64,000 bases of DNA. It comes from Methanobrevibacter sp. GTDB lineage: Archaea; Methanobacteriota; Methanobacteria; Methanobacteriales; Methanobacteriaceae. The translations under genes were made by a program, and so were the position numbers. This document shows, in pieces, positions 53,318-62,959 of the stretch (its first letter is position 1; the number at the start of each line of letters is the position of its first letter). Where the stretch lies: NCBI RefSeq assembly GCF_017410345.1, contig NZ_JAFQQZ010000045.1, forward strand, positions 62,001 to 126,000. Direction: 5' to 3'. A model generated the notes under the pieces. It made no database searches. It was not told the origin of the DNA and saw nothing but the letters and a program-made list of their open reading frames with translations.

Positions 53318-55123
53318 TTATTTAAACAGATTGAATAAAAAGAATTCAGATTCCTTGCTTAGGCATTCATTGACCCAATTGATGAAGTTGCCTTCTGCAG
53401 ACCCTTTTCTTTCCGCCTGAACATGTCCTTGACCCCATACCTCATTGAACTCAACGCTCTTTACATCACCATCCTGTATTAAGGCAAGAGCCAAATTGGT
53501 CTCAACGGTGAATGAAGTGTCCTCCTGCTCAATACCAGAGTTTATTCTCCAATACTTTGCAGGATGTGAGGATCCGATTCCATCATAATGGCCGGAAATG
53601 TAATACAATGGATTATACATATTTGAACGATACTCAATGGATTTATTCAATTTATCCCTTTTATTCAAATCCTTCGCATATGCATTAACCTTAGAGGAAT
53701 CATAATCTGAGTACTGTGAGTATTTCTCTGAATTTTCCTTTAGGACATTTGCCATGATGCTGTCAAAGTGCAATGATTCGGACTCATCAGTGCCGAACAA
53801 TTCGTTTTCAGCCTGGTCCCTTCCCAAATCGTCAAATGCCCCGACGTCCTTGGACGGGGATTTGCAATGATTTACAAAGGCTTCAATGCTGGTGACCTTT
53901 GCAGTGTTTGTTGAGCTGTTATAGATTATCCATTCCTCATCGCCATTCAATGAATCAATATAGTCCTGCGGAGTCCTATATGTTCTGCCGCTTGAATCCT
54001 CAAGCACATCACTGGAAAGGCTCACCCCTTCAGGTAGAGAGTCCATGCCCATGCCACCACTGGAACTTGGAGTGTATGGGAAACTGGTATCATTCAGGAA
54101 ATTGTTCAAGGAAGTTTCCACAACCTTAAGCATGTAATTATAAAAGGATCCATTGGTGTAGATTCCTTCATCAGACTCTGAAAGACTTAAAGGTTTGCCA
54201 TTAGGACTTCTAAGACCTAAATCGTTAATGTATTGGGCATATTCAACCGCCAAATCATCAGACAATGCACCGGTCCAAGTGCCATTTCCACGTGTTCCCT
54301 GAGTGCTGTACTGGCCCATGGTCCATTCATAAGCCTCATCTGCAGTGTCGAGAGATGTTATCGGGCACCAGCACATCGCTCCGCAGATGCTGTCAGACAA
54401 TTTGTTTCCATTTCTATTTACAAGAGCCGCCCCAATGGATTCAAGATATGGGGTGTACAATTCACTGCCACCGCTTGCACCTAAAATGGCACTTTGGGCT
54501 CCGCCACCACTGTGGCCGAAGGAGAATATCCTATCACAATCCCCTGGAAGTGTGTCATCATTGAATCTCAAATAAAGCACTGCCGCCTTCAAGTCAGTCA
54601 CTCCCCAAGGTGCTCCGCCAGAATAATCATTGCCGTTTTCCCTGCCTCTGCAACCGGCATCAACATAGATGAAACCTACATCTGTGTAATCCTTTACATC
54701 CTTTGCATCATATTTTGTAGGGGCCTTGTGTGCAGAATATCCTGGTGTATCGATAGGCATTACAATCGGTGCGTTTGAAGCGGAATAATTTCCAACATTT
54801 CCATTGATCACTGTACATGTATATGTTCCATTGGAATTCTCTTCACTCTTGAAGTATTCTCCTGGAACATAGATTGCCAATGATTCATACTCAGTTGATT
54901 CGGGATCAGTACAGTATGGAAGGCCCAATTGATAGTAAATGTTGTTTTCCTCATCATAACTCCAATTGGACATGTCAATGGTCAATTCATCAGTTAATTC
55001 AGCAAGATCAACGTTATAATCGTCACTGTCACTTAATAATCCCATTTCGCTTGCAGCTATCAGTAATGTCAGGATTGCAATTACAATAGCTATAAGCAAA
55101 ATAAGTTTATTTGTTCTTTTCAT
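53318..55123 (-). CDS. Secreted alpha/beta-hydrolase, tannase/feruloyl-esterase-like
   Basis: 601 aa. N-terminal membrane anchor or signal (LILLIAIVIAILTLLIAASE), then an esterase with nucleophile elbow FSFGHSGGGAQSAILGASGG (GHSGG), acid in the HYDGIGSSHPAKYW/ED region and late His in WGQGHVQAERK. Cysteines in CGAMCWCP and CRGRENG suggest disulfides. The GHSGGGAQSAILGASG/CWCPIT neighbourhood is what I recall from bacterial subtype B tannases. Such enzymes hydrolyse phenolic esters of plant material; in a methanogen this points to acquisition from gut Firmicutes. Substrate is inference. Confidence 0.75.
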   Translation of the reverse strand: MKRTNKLILLIAIVIAILTLLIAASEMGLLSDSDDYNVDLAELTDELTIDMSNWSYDEENNIYYQLGLPYCTDPESTEYESLAIYVPGEYFKSEENSNGTYTCTVINGNVGNYSASNAPIVMPIDTPGYSAHKAPTKYDAKDVKDYTDVGFIYVDAGCRGRENGNDYSGGAPWGVTDLKAAVLYLRFNDDTLPGDCDRIFSFGHSGGGAQSAILGASGGSELYTPYLESIGAALVNRNGNKLSDSICGAMCWCPITSLDTADEAYEWTMGQYSTQGTRGNGTWTGALSDDLAVEYAQYINDLGLRSPNGKPLSLSESDEGIYTNGSFYNYMLKVVETSLNNFLNDTSFPYTPSSSGGMGMDSLPEGVSLSSDVLEDSSGRTYRTPQDYIDSLNGDEEWIIYNSSTNTAKVTSIEAFVNHCKSPSKDVGAFDDLGRDQAENELFGTDESESLHFDSIMANVLKENSEKYSQYSDYDSSKVNAYAKDLNKRDKLNKSIEYRSNMYNPLYYISGHYDGIGSSHPAKYWRINSGIEQEDTSFTVETNLALALIQDGDVKSVEFNEVWGQGHVQAERKGSAEGNFINWVNECLSKESEFFLFNLFK

Positions 55124-55199
55124 GATTACACCAACATTATAATATGAATATTTTTTAAAAATTCAAAAGTTCCAACAATCTCAATAAAAAAAATGAATA

Positions 55200-55625
55200 T
55201 CATTCTAAAATCTCAAAAGTTCCAACAATCTCCATGAATTTGGAAACTATGTCGCTGACTGTCCTAAGTTCAAAGATATAGACAAAGCCGTCCTCCAGAA
55301 ACACCACTGAAAACATTTCAAAGTCAATCTCTGGAATTGAAATCCTTGAATGTGTCTGAATGCTTGACCTTTTGCCGACATTTGCAATCTCAGAGGATAC
55401 TATCTGGGCATTGTCATTCAACAGGCTCTCTTCAATTATTTCCTTGAAATCCTCCAGGGAAGGCATTTCAGATTGAAATGCAATCACATTCAATAGACTG
55501 CCATCCTCATAGCTTAAGGTGGCTATGCAATCGGGATTGTTCTCTAAAGGGACTTCCTCCAATTCCCATTCATCGCTGTATTTGAATGAAAGCTTCTCAT
55601 TTGAACATGTGTTTAAATCAGACAT
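55200..55625 (-). CDS. PsbP/DcrB-like cytosolic protein (copy 3)
   Basis: 141 aa. LSFKYSDEWELEEVPLENNP matches the opening of the 51089 protein (LSFKYPNNWKLVEA), the body is beta-rich, and it ends SKFMEIVGTFEILE. ATG 55625 is preferred; the frame can be opened at GTG 55634 without better SD. Its own upstream region contains the candidate RNA at 55880-56045. Confidence 0.65.
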   Translation of the reverse strand: MSDLNTCSNEKLSFKYSDEWELEEVPLENNPDCIATLSYEDGSLLNVIAFQSEMPSLEDFKEIIEESLLNDNAQIVSSEIANVGKRSSIQTHSRISIPEIDFEMFSVVFLEDGFVYIFELRTVSDIVSKFMEIVGTFEILE

Positions 55626-55634
55626 AAAAAGCAC

Positions 55635-55879
55635 TCTTGAATTATTGAATCGTAATATATATTCTTTTATAACTATATTAAATATATAAATTTTATTAAA
55701 TCATTTTTTTTACGAAATGAAATCAAGATAATAATCAAAATATAGATAACGAAATAAAATCAATATGATAGTTAAAATGGAAATAACAAGTTAAAAACAA
55801 TTTTTACATTAAAATAAGAAATTATAATCGTTTAGAAATCAAATAGAAAGATTTAAATGAGAATAAGTACAAAATAAGG
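55635..55879. other. A/T-rich gap before the candidate RNA
   Basis: No gene seen. Near 55850 a TATA-like ATTTAAAT precedes the structured element by about 25-30 bases on the plus strand. Confidence 0.35.
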
Positions 55880-56045
55880 TATGGGATTAACATTTATAAA
55901 TACCTTTAAAGAATTTAACTAAATAGTTTCATATGCATTTTCACTCAATGAATCAAACTCTATAATTACATATTCAACACAAAAACCCTAAACTCAATAT
56001 ATTTGTTAATCCCACACCCCCTACTAAGTGGGAATGACTTTTTTA
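55880..56045 (+). ncRNA. Candidate small or leader RNA with mutually exclusive stems
   Basis: A 10-base inverted repeat GGGATTAACA (55883-55892) / TGTTAATCCC (56003-56012) encloses about 110 bases. The CCC end of the second arm also forms a terminator-like hairpin CCCAC/GTGGG (56010-56031) followed by T6 (56038-56043), so the two stems compete, as in a transcription-attenuation switch. TATA-like ATTTAAAT lies about 25-30 bases before the 5' arm. No coding frame fits. Read in reverse, it would be the leader of the minus-strand PsbP-like gene. Not a known family that I recognise. Confidence 0.4.
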
Positions 56046-56178
56046 TTGAAAAATATTAACTTTAAGAAATAGCTTAGATTGATAAAAAGTTAAAAAATAG
56101 TCTCTAAAAAATAAGAGTTAAAATAGAAAAATAAAATTCAAAAGGAAAATAGAATAAAAAAAGTAAAAAGAGAAAAAC
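56046..56178. other. Gap after the candidate RNA
   Basis: A/T-rich, no gene. Minus-strand T-runs here likely terminate the aRF1-DUF655 operon. Confidence 0.35.
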
Positions 56179-56826
56179 TTACCTTATACGTTTTCCCTCT
56201 TTTTCAAGAAGCCCTTTTTCTTTGATCATTTCAATGAAACGACTGTCATCGGTTACGAATTCGTCGTATTCAGGAACTTCCTTCTTATTGGACCTTTTAA
56301 CTACAGTGAAGAGATAGGAAGGTCTTCCCTTTTTCTCCTTAGGAAGTTCAATCAATTCGTAAAGAACCCTCTTTACAATCAAATCCTTAGAGCTTTCAAT
56401 GAAACTGATTCTATTGTCAATGTCTTCAAAACTTTCAAAGTCACCGTTAAGCTCCTTTTCAGTCAATATCTTGGAACCTAATTTTCTGCTGATTCCATCC
56501 AGGAAGTGCAATTTGCTTGCTTCCTTGCTTTGGTCATTGAAGAATTTAACATATTTAGGCTCATTTGCAATTACAATGCTGTTGATGGCCTTCTCTGTTT
56601 CAAATTCCTGGTCCTTGCTTAAGTCATCATAACTTAAATGGGCTCTTTCCTGCTTGACAAAATCACTGTCCTTTCCAAGAGGGATCTTGTCCTGAACCCT
56701 GACTTGAACATCATCATTCAAGTCCAAATCCATCAATATGAAGTAATCTGTTCCAATGACTCGTGCAGTCTTCTTATCATCAGCATCCTTAACGCTTAAT
56801 ACAAGAGCGAAATTTTCATTTTTCAT
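56179..56826 (-). CDS. DUF655 family protein (RNA-binding-like)
   Basis: 215 aa. Matches the archaeal DUF655 layout: VGTDYFILMDL-type N-terminus (here RVIGTDYFILMDLDLNDDVQ), KIPLGKDSDFVKQERAHLSY, INSIVIANEPKYVKFFND, LHFLDGISRKLGSKILTEKE and FESFEDIDNRI (helix-hairpin-helix-like). The C-terminal about 50 residues (KKEVPEYDEFVTDDSRFIEM) are an extension. Start ATG 56826, 15 bases after the aRF1 stop; the two are cotranscribed. In other archaea DUF655 sits near translation genes; a role in ribosome or tRNA biology is plausible. Confidence 0.8.
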   Translation of the reverse strand: MKNENFALVLSVKDADDKKTARVIGTDYFILMDLDLNDDVQVRVQDKIPLGKDSDFVKQERAHLSYDDLSKDQEFETEKAINSIVIANEPKYVKFFNDQSKEASKLHFLDGISRKLGSKILTEKELNGDFESFEDIDNRISFIESSKDLIVKRVLYELIELPKEKKGRPSYLFTVVKRSNKKEVPEYDEFVTDDSRFIEMIKEKGLLEKEGKRIR

Positions 56827-56840
56827 AGAAAACACCACAC

Positions 56841-58085
56841 TTATCTTACATTATATCTTAAGATTGCACCTATTCCACCGAATGCCCTATACAGTTGGCT
56901 TCCCTCTTCGGTTTCAGTGGAAATGATCTCAACAGATGAACCTAAATCCTCAGCGATATTTGCCAAGTCTTCAATCAAGTCTTCCTCATTGGTGATCTTC
57001 ATCTTCTCATTGCATTGAGGACAGGTCAAGTCTTCCACCTTCTGGCCTTCTTTCTGGGTAACTTCAGCATGGAATCCGCAAGCCTGGCAATCAATGGTCA
57101 GCCTTTTGGATTTCAAGTCCTCTGAAAGCAGAAGAATATCAACTGCACCCATTTCCAAATTGGTTCTGACTTCCTTTTCACCGTATGAGTATAGACCATG
57201 GTCATCCCTTAGCTCAGCAAGGAACCTTTGAACCAGTTTCTTCTCTTGGATAACTCCCAATTCCTCAAGAGCTCCAGATGCCTTGTCTATGGTTTCCCTA
57301 ATACCGAACTCACCGGTATATGAAGTGTCTACAGTTGTAATGACCTTATCCTTAAGCTCATAATGCATATAATCTCCATTGTAGAAGTCCTCTTTAGTAC
57401 CTCCAGGTCCGCCTAAAACGATTCCCTTCAATTCATCCTTGATTGGAAGGAACTCATCATCCATATGTGAACCGATCCTTTTTAAAAACTCGTGAGCCAA
57501 TTGGTCAATGACCCTGTCAAACCTTCTTTGGGATTGTCCCCCTGCCTTATGCTTTCCAGGAACACCACTGGTCAAATTGGATACCACATTGATTCTTTTA
57601 CCTTTCAAGGTAGCGATTGTAGCTTCGTTTCTGTCAATGACAGCAATACCATAGACCTCTTTTGAAGCGATCATGTCTTCCAAAGGCTCAAGGTAAAATG
57701 TGCTGTCACAAATGTATCTGTAAGTCTGAATCTCTTCAGGTGGCTCGATTACAACAGTTTCCATCTTCTCAGTGCCGGGACCTCCTTTAGGAATCATACC
57801 AACGAACAATACAAAACCGTTTGGCAATTCCTTATTGTCATTTGTAATCATACGGATTCTTTGCATGATTACCTCAATAGCTGACTGGACATTCTTACGG
57901 GTTGTCTTGCTCTTGATGTTGGCACTTTGTCCCAATTCATCCCTCATCTGCTTGATGATGTCACTTAATTGCTTTGTTGGAGGGACATACATGGAAACAA
58001 GCTCTGTTCCTTTTCCCCTCTTTTCAGCCAATTCCTTTAATGATTTCTTAAATTCATATAATTCCTTTGAGGATACCTCACTCAT
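56841..58085 (-). CDS. prf1: Peptide chain release factor aRF1
   Basis: 414 aa. Decodes all three stop codons and triggers peptide release. NIKS motif in [11 protein letters not shown] (decoding domain), GGQ in [14 protein letters not shown] (peptidyl-tRNA hydrolysis), and a C-terminal zinc-ribbon-like minidomain ([10 protein letters not shown]...[10 protein letters not shown]). Complete; typical archaeal length. Operon with DUF655 downstream. Start ATG 58085; SD AGGTG upstream. Confidence 0.97.
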   Translation of the reverse strand: MSEVSSKELYEFKKSLKELAEKRGKGTELVSMYVPPTKQLSDIIKQMRDELGQSANIKSKTTRKNVQSAIEVIMQRIRMITNDNKELPNGFVLFVGMIPKGGPGTEKMETVVIEPPEEIQTYRYICDSTFYLEPLEDMIASKEVYGIAVIDRNEATIATLKGKRINVVSNLTSGVPGKHKAGGQSQRRFDRVIDQLAHEFLKRIGSHMDDEFLPIKDELKGIVLGGPGGTKEDFYNGDYMHYELKDKVITTVDTSYTGEFGIRETIDKASGALEELGVIQEKKLVQRFLAELRDDHGLYSYGEKEVRTNLEMGAVDILLLSEDLKSKRLTIDCQACGFHAEVTQKEGQKVEDLTCPQCNEKMKITNEEDLIEDLANIAEDLGSSVEIISTETEEGSQLYRAFGGIGAILRYNVR

Positions 58086-58476
58086 TCATAACACCTAATA
58101 AAATTGATAAATAAATTTTTTTAATAATGTAATCAGCATAAAAAATTAAAATAAAACAATATAATTCAAGATTATTCAAAACTTTTAAAAATAAAACTTA
58201 TCTCATTTGAAAATTTATTTGAAACAATAATTTTCCAATGAAACCTCACTAAAATAGAAATTTTTGTCAAACCATAGAAATAACCTTAAATTGATATAAT
58301 ATATTATATATTGGTATAAGTTATTTATATAAGTAATGATGAAAATTAAAAATTTTTAAGAAAAAAAACAATGAAAGATGAGAAATCAGACAAAGTTTTA
58401 AGAAAATATTAATAACTGAAAAAATATAAGATTATTTAAAAAGACTCTTTTTATATAAGTTGAAGGAGGGAAGAAA
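58086..58476. other. Divergent intergenic region
   Basis: A/T-rich, no gene. TATA-like ATAATATATTATATATTGG about 58298-58316 may serve the aRF1 operon or the plus-strand membrane gene. Confidence 0.4.
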
Positions 58477-59427
58477 TTGTTTGGCTTAAAGGACATCAAT
58501 ACGGAAAACAAGTATGATGAAACAGATGAAAGGAAGATTAAGATAGCTGATACAATCTCCATTTTCACAAATCCTCCTATCATTACCATTCCATTATTCT
58601 TAATCATCTGTATTGTCCTTGCATGTGATGGAACTCCCTTTACAAGCAATTTCACATTTAACTGGACCCAATTCATCATAACGGAACTGATTTCACTTAT
58701 CTTTGCATCCATCCTGCCGATGGCCATAATTCTCCATTGGGCAAGGAAACTGGATACAGACAAGGACATTTCAAATAGGGAAGACCGTTTCGTTCCGCTT
58801 ATTGTAGGAGTGGTGTCTTATCTTATCGGCTTTATAATCTCTTTGATTCTTGGAGTCTCAAATTTCATTACAGTTCTGATTCTTTGTTATACTGTAAACA
58901 CATTCATTGTAATGCTGATTACATATAAATGGAAAATCAGCATCCATACAACTGGACTGACAGGACCTGTAGCTGCATTGATCATGCTTCTTGGACCGAT
59001 TGGAGCAATATTCGGACTGCTCTATCCATTGCTTATCTGGAGCAGATTCACTCTTAAGAAGCACACCATGGCCCAGGCAATAGCTGGAGGAGTCTTCGGT
59101 TTGATAATGACAGTTCTGGAGGCTTATCTTTACATGAACCTATTGAATCTGCCGGTTAGCAATCTGGTTCCAATAGGGGAATGCCTATGGATCATACTTG
59201 GACTTATCATTCCTCCAATAGTTTTAGGAATTCTAACAATATTAAAGGATAATGGAAACGGTAACACCAAGAAAATATTCTATCTATTATGCATTTTGGC
59301 AATTATATTCTTCATGATATTTGCTCCAAGCTCTGCACTCATAACCTTGATTCTTGAAATAATCGCATCAATACTTGTAAGCCATTTTGGTGGAGAGAAT
59401 TTCAGTTGGTTCAGAGCTATCCAATAG
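58477..59427 (+). CDS. PAP2-like integral membrane protein
   Basis: 316 aa, about nine helices. Between helices: ARKLDTDKDISNREDRFVPL, SIHTTGLTGPVAALIML and SRFTLKKHTMAQAIAGG, echoing the KxxxxxxRP / PSGH / SRxxxxxH motifs of PAP2 lipid phosphatases, though the middle motif lacks the usual PSGH. It may therefore be a divergent phosphatase or a prenyl-lipid enzyme. TTG start six bases after GGAGGG. Monocistronic. Confidence 0.7.
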   Translation: MFGLKDINTENKYDETDERKIKIADTISIFTNPPIITIPLFLIICIVLACDGTPFTSNFTFNWTQFIITELISLIFASILPMAIILHWARKLDTDKDISNREDRFVPLIVGVVSYLIGFIISLILGVSNFITVLILCYTVNTFIVMLITYKWKISIHTTGLTGPVAALIMLLGPIGAIFGLLYPLLIWSRFTLKKHTMAQAIAGGVFGLIMTVLEAYLYMNLLNLPVSNLVPIGECLWIILGLIIPPIVLGILTILKDNGNGNTKKIFYLLCILAIIFFMIFAPSSALITLILEIIASILVSHFGGENFSWFRAIQ

Positions 59428-59601
59428 CAAATTCAAATACAATTAAAATTTCTAGTTTTAGAGTTATCCGATAGTAAATTTAAATATAATTAAATAGATA
59501 AATTATAACAATAAATCAAGTAATTATTTAAAATCAAAACTAATTATTTGATAATTAAAACTACTTAAAAACTATAAGAATATTTAATGAAAGGTGAATT
59601 T

Positions 59602-60279
59602 ATGAGAATTGTAGCTGCCATTGGAGGATCAATACTATTACAGGATTACAACGCTGAAAGGTTTAAGAAATATGCTGAGCTCTTGATTGAACAGAACGAA
59701 AAGCATGAGATATTCGTTGTTGTAGGTGGAGGAAAACCTGCAAGGGAGTATATTGGAGTTGTAAGAGACCTTGGTGTTGGAGAAGCCTTATGTGATGACA
59801 TTGGAATAGAAGTTACCAGAATCAATGCAAAGCTCCTATTGCTTGCCCTTGGGGATGCAGCATATCAAAGAGTGCCTCATAATTTCCAGGAAGCTTTGGA
59901 ATTCTCTGCAAGCGGAAAGATAGTTGTCATGGGCGGAACCGAACCTGCACACAGTACCGATGCGGTATCTGCAATATTGGCGGAATATGTGCAAGCAGAC
60001 CTTTTGGTTAACCTGACAGCTGTAGACGGATTATACACCAAAGACCCTAAGAAATTCGATGACGCAGAACTCATTGAAGAGATCACAGCTTCCGACATGA
60101 TGGAAATCATCAGTGGAAATGAGGTGAAGGCAGGAACATATGAATTCATTGACACAACTGCAATTCAAATGATAAAGCGTTCCAACTTGGAAACCGTAAT
60201 CGCCAACGGCAATGAACCTGAAAACCTTATCAAGGCAATTAAAGGTGAAAAGATAGGAACCCGTGTTATTTCTGAGTAA
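59602..60279 (+). CDS. pyrH: Uridylate kinase, archaeal type
   Basis: 225 aa. Phosphorylates UMP to UDP with ATP. Amino-acid-kinase fold: VAAIGGSIL (P-loop-like), [43 protein letters not shown] and [12 protein letters not shown] (ATP site). Start at MRIVAA (59602) because AAAGGTGA lies just before; the frame opens five codons earlier. Complete. Confidence 0.94.
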   Translation: MRIVAAIGGSILLQDYNAERFKKYAELLIEQNEKHEIFVVVGGGKPAREYIGVVRDLGVGEALCDDIGIEVTRINAKLLLLALGDAAYQRVPHNFQEALEFSASGKIVVMGGTEPAHSTDAVSAILAEYVQADLLVNLTAVDGLYTKDPKKFDDAELIEEITASDMMEIISGNEVKAGTYEFIDTTAIQMIKRSNLETVIANGNEPENLIKAIKGEKIGTRVISE

Positions 60280-60391
60280 ATAACACATTTTACTTTTTTT
60301 TAAATATTTTTAAATGTTTTAAAACTAATTAATTTTTATTAAATTAAATCAAAATTTATTTTTAATTTATTTCTAATTCTAAGTGATTATA

Positions 60392-61186
60392 ATGAATGGA
60401 TTAATAGATATTGGGCTTAATCTAATGCATAAGTCCTTTGACAAGAATAGGGAAGAGATCATAAGAAATGCAAATGCAGTGGGAGTCAGCCAATTTGTCA
60501 TCACAGGAACAAATATCCTCTCAAGTGAGACTGCACTTAATTATGCAAAGCAAGAGCAATTTAAGGATATCTTATTTTCAACTGCCGGCGTTCATCCCCA
60601 TGATGCTAAGACATGCAACGACACAACTATGGAAACACTAAGGGAATTTGCCAAAGAGGACTGTGTGGTTGCCATTGGGGAATGCGGTCTTGACTACAAC
60701 AGAAACTATTCCCCACAGGATGTTCAAAGAAAATGGTTTGAAGAGCAAGTGAATCTGGCAGATGAACTTGACATGCCTTTATTTTTACATGAACGTGAAG
60801 CACATGAAGATTTGGTGAAGATATTATCCGAATATCCTGATATGTGTGAGAAAGCTTGTGTCCACTGCTTTACAGGAACCAAAGAGGAAGCTGAAAAGTA
60901 CCTTGAACTAGGCTGTTACATTGGAGTGACAGGTTGGATCTGTGATGAGAGAAGAGGCCAATCACTACAGGAAGCGGTTACTGTGATTCCTTCGGAGAAG
61001 ATGATGATTGAAACAGATGCACCTTTCCTGATTCCAAGAAACTTCCCTAAGAAGCCTAAATCAAACAAGAACAAGCCGGAATATCTTCCACATATACTGA
61101 ATACAATAGCTGAATATAAGGAATGTGATGCAGAAGAGCTTGGAAAAGAGGTAAGCGAAACAACAAGAAAATTCTTCAATATCTAA
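60392..61186 (+). CDS. tatD: TatD-family metal-dependent DNase/hydrolase
   Basis: 264 aa TIM-barrel hydrolase. Metal and catalytic motifs: LIDIGLNLMHKSFD, GVHPHDAK, IGECGLDYNRN, LHEREAHED, VHCFTGT, and IETDAPFL. Complete. TatD proteins are 3'-exonucleases or deoxyribonucleases active in DNA repair and RNA quality control. ATG 60392 follows AGTGATTATA. It lies about 110 bases after pyrH on the plus strand. Confidence 0.94.
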   Translation: MNGLIDIGLNLMHKSFDKNREEIIRNANAVGVSQFVITGTNILSSETALNYAKQEQFKDILFSTAGVHPHDAKTCNDTTMETLREFAKEDCVVAIGECGLDYNRNYSPQDVQRKWFEEQVNLADELDMPLFLHEREAHEDLVKILSEYPDMCEKACVHCFTGTKEEAEKYLELGCYIGVTGWICDERRGQSLQEAVTVIPSEKMMIETDAPFLIPRNFPKKPKSNKNKPEYLPHILNTIAEYKECDAEELGKEVSETTRKFFNI

Positions 61187-61280
61187 TAATCAATCTTTAA
61201 ATCTCTATTAAATCAACATTAATTTAATATAATATTAAATAAATAAAATAAATTAGTTAAAAAATAAAAAAGGTGAGAAT

Positions 61281-61469
61281 ATGGTAGAACCACATAAACA
61301 TTGCCCTGTATGCGGCAGCCCAATACCAATGAAAGAAAGAGTTTGCTCTGCAGATTGTCAAAAAGTATTAGAACAACAGCAAAAGAACATTAAGAAAAGC
61401 AGAATGATGCTATTTGCTGTAATCGTAATATTCATTCTCGTATGGGCATATTTCATGTTCTTTAAATAA
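61281..61469 (+). CDS. DUF2116 zinc-ribbon membrane protein
   Basis: 62 aa. N-terminal zinc ribbon KHCPVCGSPIPMKERVCSAD (CxxC...CxxxC: the last pair is CSADC) and one C-terminal helix (LFAVIVIFILVWAYFMFF) with a positively charged stretch before it. Matches DUF2116. Tail- or C-terminally anchored; function unknown. SD AAGGTGAG. Confidence 0.9.
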   Translation: MVEPHKHCPVCGSPIPMKERVCSADCQKVLEQQQKNIKKSRMMLFAVIVIFILVWAYFMFFK

Positions 61470-61598
61470 ATTAGAGAATATTATATATTAAAATTCAAAA
61501 TTAGCTATTAATTAATTTTAATAGCTAAACATATCTTTAGTAAAAAAAATCAATCAAATCATAATTATTTTTTAAAGAGACTATTTTTAAGTGATAAA

Positions 61599-61922
61599 AT
61601 GTTATTATCCTCAACAAGCACTTTGGAAAACAAAACCATAAAGAAATATCATGGATTAGTCAATGGGGAATCATTGATTGGATCCAACATCTATAAAGAT
61701 TTATTCTCTGGAGTCAGGGATGTTGTGGAAGGAAGAACAAGCACTTACGCTGAAGAGCTTGAAAATGCAAGGAATGAAGCCATTAAAGCTATGGAATCAA
61801 AGGCAAAGGAACTTGGTGCCAATGGAATCATAGGATTGAAGATATCCTACAATAACCTTGGAGGCACCATGGGAAACACAATTTTAGTAACTGTATATGG
61901 AACTGCAGTAACCTACGAATAA
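61599..61922 (+). CDS. YbjQ/UPF0145 family protein
   Basis: 107 aa. [40 protein letters not shown] and [15 protein letters not shown] are the YbjQ fold signature (pentameric heavy-metal-binding-like domain). Complete, cytosolic. It stands 43 bases before a membrane protein whose C-terminal half has the same fold, so they probably form an operon. SD AAGTGAT. Confidence 0.88.
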   Translation: MLLSSTSTLENKTIKKYHGLVNGESLIGSNIYKDLFSGVRDVVEGRTSTYAEELENARNEAIKAMESKAKELGANGIIGLKISYNNLGGTMGNTILVTVYGTAVTYE

Positions 61923-61965
61923 TCTTCCAAAACTTTTTTTAAATGAACTTTCAATGAGTGAATAA

Positions 61966-62892
61966 ATGCTGAATCGAATCAAAACCAAAATAAATAACTT
62001 GACTATCTCAAAACGTCTGCATGACGAAGAGGAAAGAAAGAAGTTATTCAAAGAGATAGGATGCATTGCCTTAGGAACAATAATAGGGATATTCACTTAT
62101 GCCTTTTGCCTTTACACCAATCTTGCAATCTTTGGATGGAATCTCGGTTTGGCCCTATCCCCTCTTGCCGCAGGTTATGTTGAAAGCATGGCCGCAAGAA
62201 ACCATCTTCAAGAAAGTACAGGTGCAGTCAGTGCATTCATTCTTTTTTTAATCACAGTCATCTATGGATTCATCATAGCAAACCCGACTTTAGGATTCAA
62301 TGTGATCACAGCGGGAAGCATAATTGTAATCCTTCAGGCCGCATTCCCTACCGCAGTGAACTATTTCCTCATTGCAATGGGATTGGGTATCATCTCCCAC
62401 GTCACCGGTGTCTTCAAGAAAATCACTAATTTCATATGGGATGCATATCAGAAAATCTTTAATAAAGAGCCAAAGCTGAAGGAAATCTATAATGAAAAGC
62501 AAATCAACAGCAGATACAATTTTTATGACAGGGAACTGGAGATGAACGATTTAGGAATCCTAATATTGACTGTAGAGGATTCTCCTAAAGGATTGGACAT
62601 ACTTGAATATAAGGGAATATATGAATCCAGACACATATTTTCTTTAAATCAAAGAAAAGAAATAAGATCAGGAATTGAAGACTCCTTGGAAGAGGACATA
62701 CTTTTCAATACAAAACTCGCCCATGACAAGGCATTGCTAAAATTGATTAAGGAATTAAAGGCTGATGGATGCAATGGAATATTAAATCTAAACGCTGCAT
62801 TTGAGACTCTGGGGGCAAACAAGGGTGAAAACATGTCCCAAGTTGTCATGAGAGGAACCGGAATAGTATACAAAAAAGAGGATGAGATCTGA
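61966..62892 (+). CDS. Membrane protein with C-terminal YbjQ-like domain
   Basis: 308 aa. Four to five membrane helices (about 30-150) with conserved Gly/Ala, then a cytosolic YbjQ-like domain (about 200-305: LILTVEDSPKGLDILEYKGI, NTKLAHDKALLKLIKELKAD, GCNGILNLNAAFETLG). A membrane-attached version of the 61599 protein; the pair may form mixed rings. SD weak (GAGTGAATAA then ATG). Function unknown. Confidence 0.75.
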   Translation: MLNRIKTKINNLTISKRLHDEEERKKLFKEIGCIALGTIIGIFTYAFCLYTNLAIFGWNLGLALSPLAAGYVESMAARNHLQESTGAVSAFILFLITVIYGFIIANPTLGFNVITAGSIIVILQAAFPTAVNYFLIAMGLGIISHVTGVFKKITNFIWDAYQKIFNKEPKLKEIYNEKQINSRYNFYDRELEMNDLGILILTVEDSPKGLDILEYKGIYESRHIFSLNQRKEIRSGIEDSLEEDILFNTKLAHDKALLKLIKELKADGCNGILNLNAAFETLGANKGENMSQVVMRGTGIVYKKEDEI

Positions 62893-62959
62893 TTTCTCAT
62901 CAAAAAACCATTTTTACAACTAATAGAATACTACTTAAGTCTAATAAAAAAAACTATTT

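Noticed and set aside
55883-56012. Insertion element with 10-base terminal inverted repeats
   Set aside because: No target-site duplication at the flanks and no transposase; RNA element explains the arms and terminator better.
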